DNA of 64,000 bases from Streptomyces griseosporeus (lineage in GTDB: Bacteria; Actinomycetota; Actinomycetes; Streptomycetales; Streptomycetaceae): contig NZ_BNBR01000004.1 of the NCBI RefSeq assembly GCF_014656055.1, forward strand, positions 821,081-885,080. Reading direction: 5' to 3'. Of this stretch, positions 25,227 to 32,940 are shown piece by piece. Positions within the stretch are counted from its first letter, which is position 1. Each line of letters begins with the position of its first letter. Under the pieces are notes generated by a model. The model worked only from the letters and a program-made list of their open reading frames with translations. It was not told the DNA's origin and did not search any database. The position numbers and the translations under genes are program-made.

Positions 25227-26176
25227 TGGGCCGGCACCCGGGCCTCGGCGCGCCCCACGTCCTGGTCACCGGCGCGGCCGGCTTCATCGGCGCCCGCGTC
25301 GCCCGTGCGGCGGCCCGTCACGCCGGGCGGCTCACCCTGACCTCGTACCGCAGGCCGCCGGAGCCGGTCTCCGGCGCGGTCAGGACCGTCCGTGCCGATC
25401 TGGCGGACCCGGCGTCGCTGCGCGGACTGTGCGACGGCGTCGACGTCCTGCTGCACTGCGCCTCGCAGATCGGCGGCATGCCCGAGGCCAACGAGGCCGT
25501 CAACGCCCGCGGCACCGCGGCGCTCGTCGCCGAGGCGCGGCGCGCGGGCGTGGACCGCATCGTGTACGTCAGCACCGCCTCCGTGTACGGGCGCGGCACC
25601 TTCCGCCGCGCCCACCCCGGACAGCTCGCACGCCGCCCGCAGTCGCCGACCTCGCGGACGCGGGCCGCCGCCGAGGACGCCGTCCTCGCCGCCGGCGGGA
25701 TCGTCGTACGCCCGCACGTGCTGTACGGCCCCGGCGACGAGTGGGTGATCCCCGGGCTCGGCCGGCTGCTGCGGGACCTCGGCGGCACGCCGACGGGGTG
25801 GACGTCACGGCACTCGGTCATCGCCGTGACCGAACTGGCCGCCCTGCTGGTCGGCGTGGGCCTCGCGCCGCGCGAGCGCCTGTCGGCGAGCGTCTACCAC
25901 GCGGCGTACCCGGCCCCGGCCCCGGCGTCCGCCCTGCTGGAGGCCGCGGCCGGCTGCCTGGCGGCGCCGCCGCCCCGGCGGGAGCTGGACGTCGCGGAGG
26001 CCCGGGAGCTACTGGCGGGCGACGCCGCCGCCCTGCACACGCTGGACCTGCTGGCCACCGACCACTGGTTCGACAGTGAGCCCCTCTGGGCGGACCTGGG
26101 CCGGCTCCCCGGCCCGGGCTGGGACGCGGACTTCCCGCGCATGAAGGAGTGGTACCCGGCGCCGGCCGCGGCCTGA
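25226..26176 (+). CDS. NAD-dependent epimerase/reductase of the GBL pathway (JadW3-like)
   Basis: A 316-residue extended SDR. The N-terminus has the TGxxGxxG dinucleotide motif (VLVTGAAGFIGARVARAAA). The active-site region shows VYVSTASVYGRG with the Thr/Ser; the expected YxxxK Tyr is replaced in SPTSRTRAAAEDAV, which leaves the usual Tyr-Lys pair unclear. HVLYGPGDEWVIPGL matches 3-beta-HSD/epimerase proteins. It is translationally coupled to the AfsA-type gene, as jadW3-like genes often are, so reduction of the butenolide or beta-keto intermediate is the likely role. The degenerate active site is worth noting. Confidence 0.8.
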   Translation: MGRHPGLGAPHVLVTGAAGFIGARVARAAARHAGRLTLTSYRRPPEPVSGAVRTVRADLADPASLRGLCDGVDVLLHCASQIGGMPEANEAVNARGTAALVAEARRAGVDRIVYVSTASVYGRGTFRRAHPGQLARRPQSPTSRTRAAAEDAVLAAGGIVVRPHVLYGPGDEWVIPGLGRLLRDLGGTPTGWTSRHSVIAVTELAALLVGVGLAPRERLSASVYHAAYPAPAPASALLEAAAGCLAAPPPRRELDVAEARELLAGDAAALHTLDLLATDHWFDSEPLWADLGRLPGPGWDADFPRMKEWYPAPAAA

Positions 26177-26259
26177 GCCGGGTACCGGGGACCGGCGGCC
26201 CGAACCGCCGACCATGTCCGGCAGTTGGACAGACAGCACCATCCGAAGGATCGGAATCC

Positions 26260-27252
26260 ATGGAATACACCAAGCTCGGCCGCAGCGGACTGACCGTGTC
26301 CCGGCTCGTCCTGGGCACGATGAACTTCGGGACGCAGACACCCGAGGAGGACAGTCACGCGATCATGAGCCGCGCGCACGAGCACGGCATCAACTTCTTC
26401 GACACGGCCAACGTGTACGGCACGCGGCCGGGGGAGGTGTCCACCGAGGAGATCATGGGGCGGTGGTTCGCCTCCGGCGGCGGCCGGCGGGAGAGGACCG
26501 TCCTCGCCACCAAGGTCTACATCCCCACGGGCAGCTGGCCCAACGAGGGCTTCCTGTCCGCGCTGAACATCCGGCGCGCCTGCGAGGCGTCGCTGCGGCG
26601 CCTGCAGACCGACTACATCGACGTGTACCAGATGCACCACGTCGACCGGGACACGCCGTGGGAGGAGATCTGGGAGGCGTTCAGCGTCCTGCGCCAGCAG
26701 GGCAAGGTGCTGTACTTCGGTTCCTCCAACTTCGCCGGCTGGCACCTCGCCCAGGCGCAGGAGGCCGCCCGCGCCCGGCACTTCCTCGGGCTGGTGAGCG
26801 AGCAGTCCATGTACAACCTGATGACGCGCTGGGTCGAACTGGAGGTCCTGCCCGCCGCACGGCACTACGGCGTCGGCGTCATCCCGTGGGGGCCGCTGCA
26901 CGGCGGCGTCCTCGGCGGCGTCCTGCGCAAGCAGAAGGAGGGCAGGACCGCCCGGGGCAGCACCGGCCGCTCGGTCGGCGTGCTCGCCCGGCACCGCGAC
27001 ACCATCGAGGCGTACGAGAAGCTGTGCGCCGACATCGGTGCGGACCCCGCCCACGTCGGACTGGCCTGGCTGCTCGCCCAGGAGGGTGTCACCGGGCCCA
27101 TCATCGGCCCGCGGACCACCGAGCAGCTCGACAGCTCGCTGACCGCGCTGACGATCCGGCTCGACGACGCCACGCTGGCGAAGCTGGACGAACTGTTCCC
27201 GCCGCCCGGCCCGAACGGGGCACGGCCCGCTCCCGAGGCCTACGCCTGGTGA
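26260..27252 (+). CDS. Aldo/keto reductase (Kv-beta/YakC-like)
   Basis: A 330-residue NADPH-dependent TIM-barrel reductase. The catalytic tetrad is visible: Asp in INFFDTANVYG with its Tyr, Lys in VLATKVYI and His in VYQMHHVDRDTP. The C-terminal NADP site reads GPIIGPRTTEQLDSSL. The ATG at 26260 has GAAGGA about 9 bp upstream. It lies between the GBL genes and the carboxylase gene on the same strand. It may act in signal synthesis or reduce a polyketide or sugar ketone; AKRs of this group also serve as deoxysugar ketoreductases, but no other sugar gene is seen. Confidence 0.85.
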   Translation: MEYTKLGRSGLTVSRLVLGTMNFGTQTPEEDSHAIMSRAHEHGINFFDTANVYGTRPGEVSTEEIMGRWFASGGGRRERTVLATKVYIPTGSWPNEGFLSALNIRRACEASLRRLQTDYIDVYQMHHVDRDTPWEEIWEAFSVLRQQGKVLYFGSSNFAGWHLAQAQEAARARHFLGLVSEQSMYNLMTRWVELEVLPAARHYGVGVIPWGPLHGGVLGGVLRKQKEGRTARGSTGRSVGVLARHRDTIEAYEKLCADIGADPAHVGLAWLLAQEGVTGPIIGPRTTEQLDSSLTALTIRLDDATLAKLDELFPPPGPNGARPAPEAYAW

Positions 27253-27415
27253 GCGTGCGAAAGCGCTGAACACCGCCGGGTGGGGGAGGCGTTCGACGCC
27301 CGCCTCACCCGGCTCTCCCCCCCGTCCGCACCGCGCCCCCGACGTGCCCGGAGCGAGGCCGCGGCGGACGGGGAGGCTGCCGCAACCATCCGTTCTCTCC
27401 CAGAAAAGAGACATC

Positions 27416-29188
27416 GTGCGCAAGGTGCTCATCGCCAACCGTGGCGAAATCGCTGTCCGCGTGGCCCGGGCCTGCCGGGACGCCGGGATCGCGAGCGTGG
27501 GGGTGTACGCGGACCCGGACCGGGAGGCGGTGCACGTCCGTGCGGTCGACGAGGCGTTCGGACTCGGCGGCGACACCCCGGCCTCCAGTTATCTGGTCAT
27601 CGACAAGATCCTGAATGCCGCCCGGGAGTCGGGGGCGGACGCCGTCCATCCCGGTTACGGCTTCCTCTCCGAGAACGCGGAGTTCGCGCAGGCGGTCATC
27701 GACGCGGGTCTGATCTGGATCGGCCCGCCCCCGCAGGCCATCCGTGACCTGGGGGACAAGGTCGCCGCCCGGCACATCGCCCAGCGTGCCGGCGCCCCCC
27801 TGGTGGCCGGCACCCCGGACCCGGTCTCCGGCGCCGACGAGGTCGTCGCGTTCGCCAAGGAGCACGGCCTGCCCATCGCGATCAAGGCCGCCTTCGGTGG
27901 CGGCGGCCGCGGTCTGAAGGTCGCCCGCACCCTGGAGGAAGTCCCCGAGCTGTACGACTCCGCCGTGCGTGAGGCGGTCGCCGCGTTCGGGCGCGGGGAG
28001 TGCTTCGTCGAGCGCTACCTCGACAAGCCCCGCCACGTGGAGACGCAGTGCCTGGCGGACAAGCACGGCAACGTCGTCGTCGTCTCCACCCGTGACTGCT
28101 CGCTGCAGCGCCGCCACCAGAAGCTGGTCGAGGAGGCGCCGGCGCCGTTTTTGAACGAGGAGCAGGTCGCGGAGCTGTACCGGGCGTCGAAGGCGATCCT
28201 GAAGGAGGCCGGCTACGTCGGCGCCGGTACGGTGGAGTTCCTCGTCGGCCTGGACGGCACGATCTCCTTCCTGGAGGTCAACACCCGCCTGCAGGTCGAG
28301 CACCCGGTCACCGAGGAGGTCGCCGGCATCGACCTGGTGCGGGAGATGTTCCGCATCGCCGACGGCGAGGAACTCGGCTACGACGACCCGGTCCTGCGCG
28401 GGCACTCCTTCGAGTTCCGCATCAACGGCGAGGACCCCGGCCGCAACTTCCTGCCCGCCCCCGGCACGGTCACCCGCTTCGACGCCCCCTCGGGTCCGGG
28501 TGTGCGCCTGGACGCGGGTGTGGAGTCGGGCAGCGTGATCGGCCCGGCCTGGGACTCGCTGCTGGCCAAGCTGATCGTGACCGGCCGCACCCGCAAGGAG
28601 GCCCTGCAGCGCGCCGCGCGTGCGCTGGAGGAGTTCCAGGTCGAGGGCATGGCCACCGCCATCCCCTTCCACCGCGCGGTCGTGAAGGACCCCGCCTTCG
28701 CGCCGGAGCTGACCGGCTCGGCCGACCCGTTCACGGTCCACACCCGGTGGATCGAGACGGAGTTCGTCAACGACATCAAGCCCTTCGCCGCCCCCGCCGA
28801 TGCCGAGGCGGAGGAGGAGGCGGGCCGCGAGACCGTCGTCGTCGAGGTCGGCGGCAAGCGTCTTGAGGTCTCCCTGCCCTCCAGCCTGGGCATGAGCCTG
28901 GCCCGTACCGGCCTGGCCGCCGGCGCCAAGCCCAAGCGGCGCGCGGCGAAGAAGTCCGGCCCGGTCGCCTCGGGCGACACCCTGACCTCGCCGATGCAGG
29001 GCACCATCGTGAAGATCGCGGTGGAAGAGGGCCAGGAGGTCAAGGAGGGCGACCTGATCGTCGTCCTGGAGGCCATGAAGATGGAACAGCCCCTCAACGC
29101 ACACAAGTCCGGCACCATCAAGGGCCTGTCCGCCGAGGTCGGCGCCTCCCTCACCTCCGGCGCCGCCATCTGCGAGATCAAGGACTGA
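27416..29188 (+). CDS. Acyl-CoA carboxylase alpha chain: biotin carboxylase plus biotin carrier domain (AccA/JadJ-like)
   Basis: A 590-residue protein, the usual length for Streptomyces AccA2. The biotin carboxylase part (residues 1-450) starts VRKVLIANRGEIAVRVARACR and has the ATP-grasp Gly loop IKAAFGGGGRGLK and the active-site segment FLEVNTRLQVEHPVTEEV. After a linker, the BCCP domain (about 518-590) carries the biotinyl Lys at 555 in VLEAMKMEQP. It carboxylates biotin with bicarbonate and ATP and so feeds malonyl-CoA to the PKS. It starts at a GTG and ends 21 bp before a strong terminator. A separate copy for primary metabolism is expected elsewhere. Confidence 0.95.
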   Translation: MRKVLIANRGEIAVRVARACRDAGIASVGVYADPDREAVHVRAVDEAFGLGGDTPASSYLVIDKILNAARESGADAVHPGYGFLSENAEFAQAVIDAGLIWIGPPPQAIRDLGDKVAARHIAQRAGAPLVAGTPDPVSGADEVVAFAKEHGLPIAIKAAFGGGGRGLKVARTLEEVPELYDSAVREAVAAFGRGECFVERYLDKPRHVETQCLADKHGNVVVVSTRDCSLQRRHQKLVEEAPAPFLNEEQVAELYRASKAILKEAGYVGAGTVEFLVGLDGTISFLEVNTRLQVEHPVTEEVAGIDLVREMFRIADGEELGYDDPVLRGHSFEFRINGEDPGRNFLPAPGTVTRFDAPSGPGVRLDAGVESGSVIGPAWDSLLAKLIVTGRTRKEALQRAARALEEFQVEGMATAIPFHRAVVKDPAFAPELTGSADPFTVHTRWIETEFVNDIKPFAAPADAEAEEEAGRETVVVEVGGKRLEVSLPSSLGMSLARTGLAAGAKPKRRAAKKSGPVASGDTLTSPMQGTIVKIAVEEGQEVKEGDLIVVLEAMKMEQPLNAHKSGTIKGLSAEVGASLTSGAAICEIKD

Positions 29189-29208
29189 GTCCGACAGTCG
29201 CAGCACCA

Positions 29209-29237
29209 AGGGCTCCCGGCGATACGCCGGGAGCCCT
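29209..29237 (+). terminator. Strong hairpin terminator after the biotin carboxylase gene
   Basis: AGGGCTCCCGGCG-ATA-CGCCGGGAGCCCT is a perfect 13-bp stem with a 3-base loop, 20 bp after the stop codon. It also faces the convergent gene at 29273, so it may serve both strands. Confidence 0.9.
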
Positions 29238-29272
29238 CGTGCGATGTGGCCGGTCGTTCGCGGCGGGCCCGG

Positions 29273-30289
29273 CTAGGCCGCGCCCGCCCGGTGCTTGAGC
29301 GTCTCGTAGACGTCCGCCGCGTGGTAGTACGTGCGTCCCGACTGGCTGCGGCGCCGCCACTTCCGGGTGCTGGCGTGCCGGTAGACGCTGCCCGGCGGCA
29401 TGGACCACAGCCGCGCTATGTCCGCGGCGGTCACCCAGCGCGTCTCGGGCTGCGGGGCCGCCGCGCCGGATCCGGGCCGGTCCTCGGCGTCCGCACCGGT
29501 CGGGGGCGTCGCTCCGGTCGTGTCGGTCGTACGGGTCATACCGGTCGTACCGGTCCGGTCGGTCGTACCGGTCGTGCCGGTCGTGTCGGTCGTGCCCGCG
29601 GTGGCACCCTTCGCCGACGCGGCGGCCCCGCCCAGCCGGCGGCTGAGCTGGAGCAGCTCGGGTCCGAACCAGCGGTGGGAACCGTCCGCCGTACACGTGA
29701 TCGTGGCGGGCCACTTGGGGTGCTGGGGCCGTACGACCGCGGTCAGGCCGCCGGGGCAGCCCGGCTCCACGCACTCGCCTATGGGTATGCGCCGGCGCGT
29801 CACCGGGTCCATCACGCTGTGCGCCCGGCGCACCAACCGCGCCACCTCGGCGGACAGGTCACCGGCAGCGTCATGCCGCGCGAGCCATCCGCTGTGCCGG
29901 AGCAGGAACGCGGCGAGCGGGCCCACCGCCCGCCGCGGACCGGCCAGTCCCAGCTCCTCCACGACCAGCGTCGCCCAGGAGCCGAGCACGGCCAGGATCG
30001 ACGAACGCACCTCGGCGGCCCAGGAGTTGAAGGGCGTGCCGGGCAGCGGACCGCCGGAGGTGCGCTCCGCACAGCGCTCGCCGCCGCTGCCGTCGAGGTG
30101 CCGTGCGCATTCCTCGTACAGCTCCGGCAGCCGGGTCAGGTCCCGCACCAGGTGGTCGTGGCACGGCCGGCACAACCGGGCACCCGGCTCGGCCGGCCGC
30201 CGGTCCCCGCCACCGTCCGCGCGACGGGCACAGCCGTGTCCGGCACAGGCCGTCGTCACCGCGGGCATACGGATGCTCCCCTGGTTCAC
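29273..30289 (-). CDS. Putative DNA-binding protein with N-terminal Cys/His clusters and C-terminal helix-turn-helix (OvmZ-like)
   Basis: A 338-residue protein. The N-terminus has CAGHGCARR and, 25 residues on, CRPCHDH, a probable zinc site. A helical domain follows (FNSWAAEVRSSILAVLGSWATL), then a further Cys group (GECVEPGCPGG) and CTADGSHRWFG. A linker of TGTTDTTG repeats precedes the C-terminal ETRWVTAADIARLWSMPPGSVYRH, a MerR/excisionase-type helix-turn-helix. Proteins of this make-up have been annotated as OvmZ (oviedomycin cluster); that link is from memory and weak. A strong AGGAGG precedes the GTG start. It could be a regulator of the cluster. Confidence 0.65.
   Translation of the reverse strand: MNQGSIRMPAVTTACAGHGCARRADGGGDRRPAEPGARLCRPCHDHLVRDLTRLPELYEECARHLDGSGGERCAERTSGGPLPGTPFNSWAAEVRSSILAVLGSWATLVVEELGLAGPRRAVGPLAAFLLRHSGWLARHDAAGDLSAEVARLVRRAHSVMDPVTRRRIPIGECVEPGCPGGLTAVVRPQHPKWPATITCTADGSHRWFGPELLQLSRRLGGAAASAKGATAGTTDTTGTTGTTDRTGTTGMTRTTDTTGATPPTGADAEDRPGSGAAAPQPETRWVTAADIARLWSMPPGSVYRHASTRKWRRRSQSGRTYYHAADVYETLKHRAGAA
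29515..29600 (-). repeat. In-frame Thr/Gly/Asp linker repeat in the OvmZ-like gene
   Basis: About ten copies of a (T/A)CCGGTCGT-type 9-bp unit encode TGTTDTTG-like residues between the two domains of the protein. It resembles the linker minisatellite in the RNase H fusion (14517-14626) in both base sequence and amino-acid outcome. Confidence 0.75.
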
Positions 30290-30605
30290 CGCAACTCCTC
30301 CTAGTGGTCGCCCATGAACAGGGGAACGCTAATTCCGCAATTCTCGGGACGGCAAGGGCGGCAGAACCTCGCCTGTGCTTCGCGACGGAATTCAGAGAAA
30401 TCCCGGAGGTTCTTTTCCGGCTTCTGACACGCCCGCCCCGTCATCTGCCGGATGACCTTTTTCTGACGACGTTTGACCGGGATCTGACATGGGATTCCTT
30501 GACCGGCCGACGGCGATCGAAGAAGCTTTGAGGCAGAGTCCACAGCCGTGTGCCCGAATCGTCTCGCACCGTGTGCGGCAGAGACCGACCTACCCCAAGG
30601 ACGAG
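30290..30605 (+). promoter_or_regulatory. 316-bp promoter region before the MFS exporter gene
   Basis: This gap separates the divergent OvmZ-like gene from the MFS gene. It is markedly AT-richer (for example around 30325-30345 and 30400-30430) and includes TTGACC (30473-30478) and TTGACC (30498-30503) as possible -35 boxes. No coding capacity with family features and no clear operator palindrome was seen. Confidence 0.4.
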
Positions 30606-31880
30606 ATGAATTCCCCTCGCGCCCGGACCTTCCAGTCCCTGACGATCCGCAACTTCCGCCTGTTCGCGGCGGGACAGCTCGTCTCCGTGGCCGGTACCTG
30701 GATGATGGTGGTCGCGCAGGACTGGCTCGTGCTCGCACTGACCGGTGATTCCGGGACCGCGCTGGGCATGGTGACGGCCTTTCAGTTCGCGCCCCTGCTG
30801 CTGTTCACCCTGCACGCGGGCGGCCTCGCCGACCGGTACGACAAGCGCCGGCTGCTGATCTGCGCGAACCTCACCTCGGGCGCGCTGGCCCTGTGCCTGG
30901 GCGTCCTGGTGCTGGCGGGCGTCGCCCGGCTGTGGCACGTCTGTCTCTTCGCCCTCGGGCTCGGCCTCGTCAACGCCGTCGAGGTGCCCACCCGGATGTC
31001 GTTCGTCAGCGAACTCGTCGGCGCCGACCTCCTGCCCAACGCGTCCGCGCTGAGCGCCGCGTACTTCAACGCCGCGCGCGTGGCCGGGCCCGCCGTCGCC
31101 GGCCTGCTGATCGGCTGGCTGGGCACGGGGGCCGTGATGCTGCTGAACGCGGTGAGCTATCTGGCGACGGTGGCCGCGCTGCGGGCGATGCGGCCGGGCG
31201 AACTGCACCGGGACGGGCGGCGCCCCGAGCGGGCACCCGTCCGTGACGGCCTGCGGCACACGGCGGCCCGTGCCGACCTGCTGCTGCCGATGGTCCTGGT
31301 GGCCGTCGTCGGCATGCTGGGCTTCAACTTCCAGCTCACCCTGCCCCTGCTCGCCAAGACGGTCTTCCACGCGCGGGCCTTCGACTTCGGCCTGCTCACG
31401 ACGGCCTTCGCGGCGGGCTCCCTGCTCGCCGCGTTCGTCACCACGCACCGCCGCGGCCGGCCCCCGGCCGGTCTCGTGACCGGCTCGGCCCTCGCGTTCG
31501 GCGCGCTGGAGACCGCGGCCGGGCTCGCCCCGACCTACGCCACGGCCCTGGTGCTGCTGCTGGGCACCGGGTTCGGCGCGATCTACTTCGCGCAGGCCGC
31601 CAACCACCGGATCCAACTGGGCACCGACCCCGCCTACCGCGGCCGGGTGATGGCCCTCTACACCCTGGTCTTCCAGGGCACCACCCCGCTGGGCGCGCTG
31701 CTGATCGGCGCCCTCAGCGAACGGTTCGGCGCCCGCTCCGGCCTGCTGGCGGGCGGAGTGGCCACGCTCCTCGCCGCGTCCGCCGTGCTCGTCGCCCAAC
31801 GGCGCGCCCGCCCCGCGGCCGCGGTCACCGGCAGGGCCGACGAGCCCAGCACCCGGACCTCCGGGGAACCGGCCCGCTGA
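30606..31880 (+). CDS. MFS exporter (MFS_3/enterobactin-exporter type)
   Basis: A 424-residue transporter with about 12 helices. The opening QSLTIRNFRLFAAGQLVSVAGTWMMVVAQDWLVL is typical of MFS_3 exporters. The motif A-like loop AGGLADRYDKRRLLI lies between helices 2 and 3, and later segments such as GFGAIYFAQAANHRIQLGTDPAYRGRVMALY match the same group. AAGGACGAG precedes the ATG; a longer reading from 30489 runs through the promoter region. Its place between carboxylase genes inside the cluster suggests export of, and self-resistance to, the polyketide. Confidence 0.87.
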   Translation: MNSPRARTFQSLTIRNFRLFAAGQLVSVAGTWMMVVAQDWLVLALTGDSGTALGMVTAFQFAPLLLFTLHAGGLADRYDKRRLLICANLTSGALALCLGVLVLAGVARLWHVCLFALGLGLVNAVEVPTRMSFVSELVGADLLPNASALSAAYFNAARVAGPAVAGLLIGWLGTGAVMLLNAVSYLATVAALRAMRPGELHRDGRRPERAPVRDGLRHTAARADLLLPMVLVAVVGMLGFNFQLTLPLLAKTVFHARAFDFGLLTTAFAAGSLLAAFVTTHRRGRPPAGLVTGSALAFGALETAAGLAPTYATALVLLLGTGFGAIYFAQAANHRIQLGTDPAYRGRVMALYTLVFQGTTPLGALLIGALSERFGARSGLLAGGVATLLAASAVLVAQRRARPAAAVTGRADEPSTRTSGEPAR

Positions 31881-32182
31881 ACACGGGGCGGACGACCGGG
31901 CCGGGGTTACGACCGGACCAGGTGCATGACCGGACCGGCTGCTTGACCGGACCGGGTGTACGACCGAGGCGGTCGTACGTCCCGACCCGACGCGTCGGCC
32001 GTAGACCCCCGTCGGCCCCCGACCGCAGATGCCGCCGGCCCCCGGGCCGCCGACGCCGCCCGCCCCCCGGCCGTAGACCGGACCGCCCCCCGGCCGCAGA
32101 CCCCGACCGGACACCCTCACCCGAGGACGCGGCCGCCCTCGGCCCGCCTTCCCGTCCGAACGCCACACGGAGGAACACACTC
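31881..32182 (+). promoter_or_regulatory. 302-bp gap with tandem repeats before the TetR gene
   Basis: The gap between the MFS stop and the TetR start is very GC-rich and repetitive: five 17-bp units at 31893-31977 (listed as a repeat), then C-rich tracts with several GGCCG.AGACC elements (32000-32110). No gene is visible in it. The repeats may be binding sites for the TetR protein or simple minisatellites. Confidence 0.4.
31893..31977 (+). repeat. Five tandem 17-bp units (YGACCGGACCGGGTGYA)
   Basis: Five adjacent 17-bp units share the core GACCGG.CC.GG. They start at 31893, 31910, 31927, 31944 and 31961; the last is degenerate and runs into a GACCGAGGCGGTC half-palindrome. The period is exact. 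The array sits about 200 bp upstream of the TetR start. Confidence 0.85.
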
Positions 32183-32842
32183 ATGGCCATCCAGGAAGCA
32201 ACGATCACCCGCACCCCCGCCGGCTCGGCCGAGGAACGGCAGGACGTCGTCCGGGCGGCCCGCGCCGTCTTCGCCCGGGAGGGCTGGACGCACAGCGGTG
32301 TCGCGGACATCGCCCGGGAGAGCGGCCTCGACGAGGCCACGGTCACGCACTACTTCCCGGACAAGGAACGGCTGCTGCTCACCGTCCTGCTGGAGGGCGC
32401 CGCCTCGGTCGCCGCCGCGCTGACGGTCATCGCGGAGAATCACCTCGCCGACGTCACCGACCTGGAGAAGGACCTGATCGCGCTCGGCCACGCCTGGCTG
32501 ACCCCGCTGGCCGACTTCCCCGAGCACTTCGCCATCGTGCGCCACCTCGGCGCCGAGATCGCCGCCTGGCCGGCCGGCGTGGTGGAGATGTGGCGGACGG
32601 CCGGCCCCCGGCAGGCCACCCGTGAACTGGGCCGCCGCCTGGAGCGCCTCGCCGACCGGGGGCTGCTCGCCTTCGACGACAGCGACCACGCCGCCGAGCG
32701 CTTCATCCAGCTGGTCGCGGGCGGCGTCGTCCAGCGCTCCTTCCACGGCGCCCTGCCGCTCGCCGACTTCGAGACCGAGGCGCTCGTCGCCGCGGGTGTC
32801 GCGGACTTCGTGCGCCTGTACCGGCCGGGCGCCGGCCGCTGA
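32183..32842 (+). CDS. TetR family transcriptional regulator
   Basis: A 219-residue regulator. Helix-turn-helix at about residues 18-65: ERQDVVRAARAVFAREGWTH, SGVADIARESGLDEATVTHYF. The C-terminal domain resembles TetR_C regulators with a Trp/Phe-lined pocket (HLGAEIAAWPAGVVEMWRTAG). It is not of the GBL-receptor type. GGAGGA lies 9 bp before the ATG. It stands between the MFS exporter and the carboxyltransferase, so it could control either; regulation of the exporter is the more usual arrangement. Confidence 0.87.
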   Translation: MAIQEATITRTPAGSAEERQDVVRAARAVFAREGWTHSGVADIARESGLDEATVTHYFPDKERLLLTVLLEGAASVAAALTVIAENHLADVTDLEKDLIALGHAWLTPLADFPEHFAIVRHLGAEIAAWPAGVVEMWRTAGPRQATRELGRRLERLADRGLLAFDDSDHAAERFIQLVAGGVVQRSFHGALPLADFETEALVAAGVADFVRLYRPGAGR

Positions 32843-32940
32843 CCCGCGGCAGCCAGCCCGGCCCCGAACCACGAGAGAACCCTCGGGGAATCCCACGACC
32901 CACGGAGGAATCCGACCGACCCACGGAGGTGGGAGACACC

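Noticed and set aside
26260..27252. Deoxysugar pathway indicated by the aldo/keto reductase
   Set aside because: Some AKRs are sugar ketoreductases, but no NDP-sugar synthase, dehydratase or glycosyltransferase is seen in the window.
31893..31977. CRISPR array
   Set aside because: The units are directly adjacent 17-mers without spacers, and no cas genes are present.
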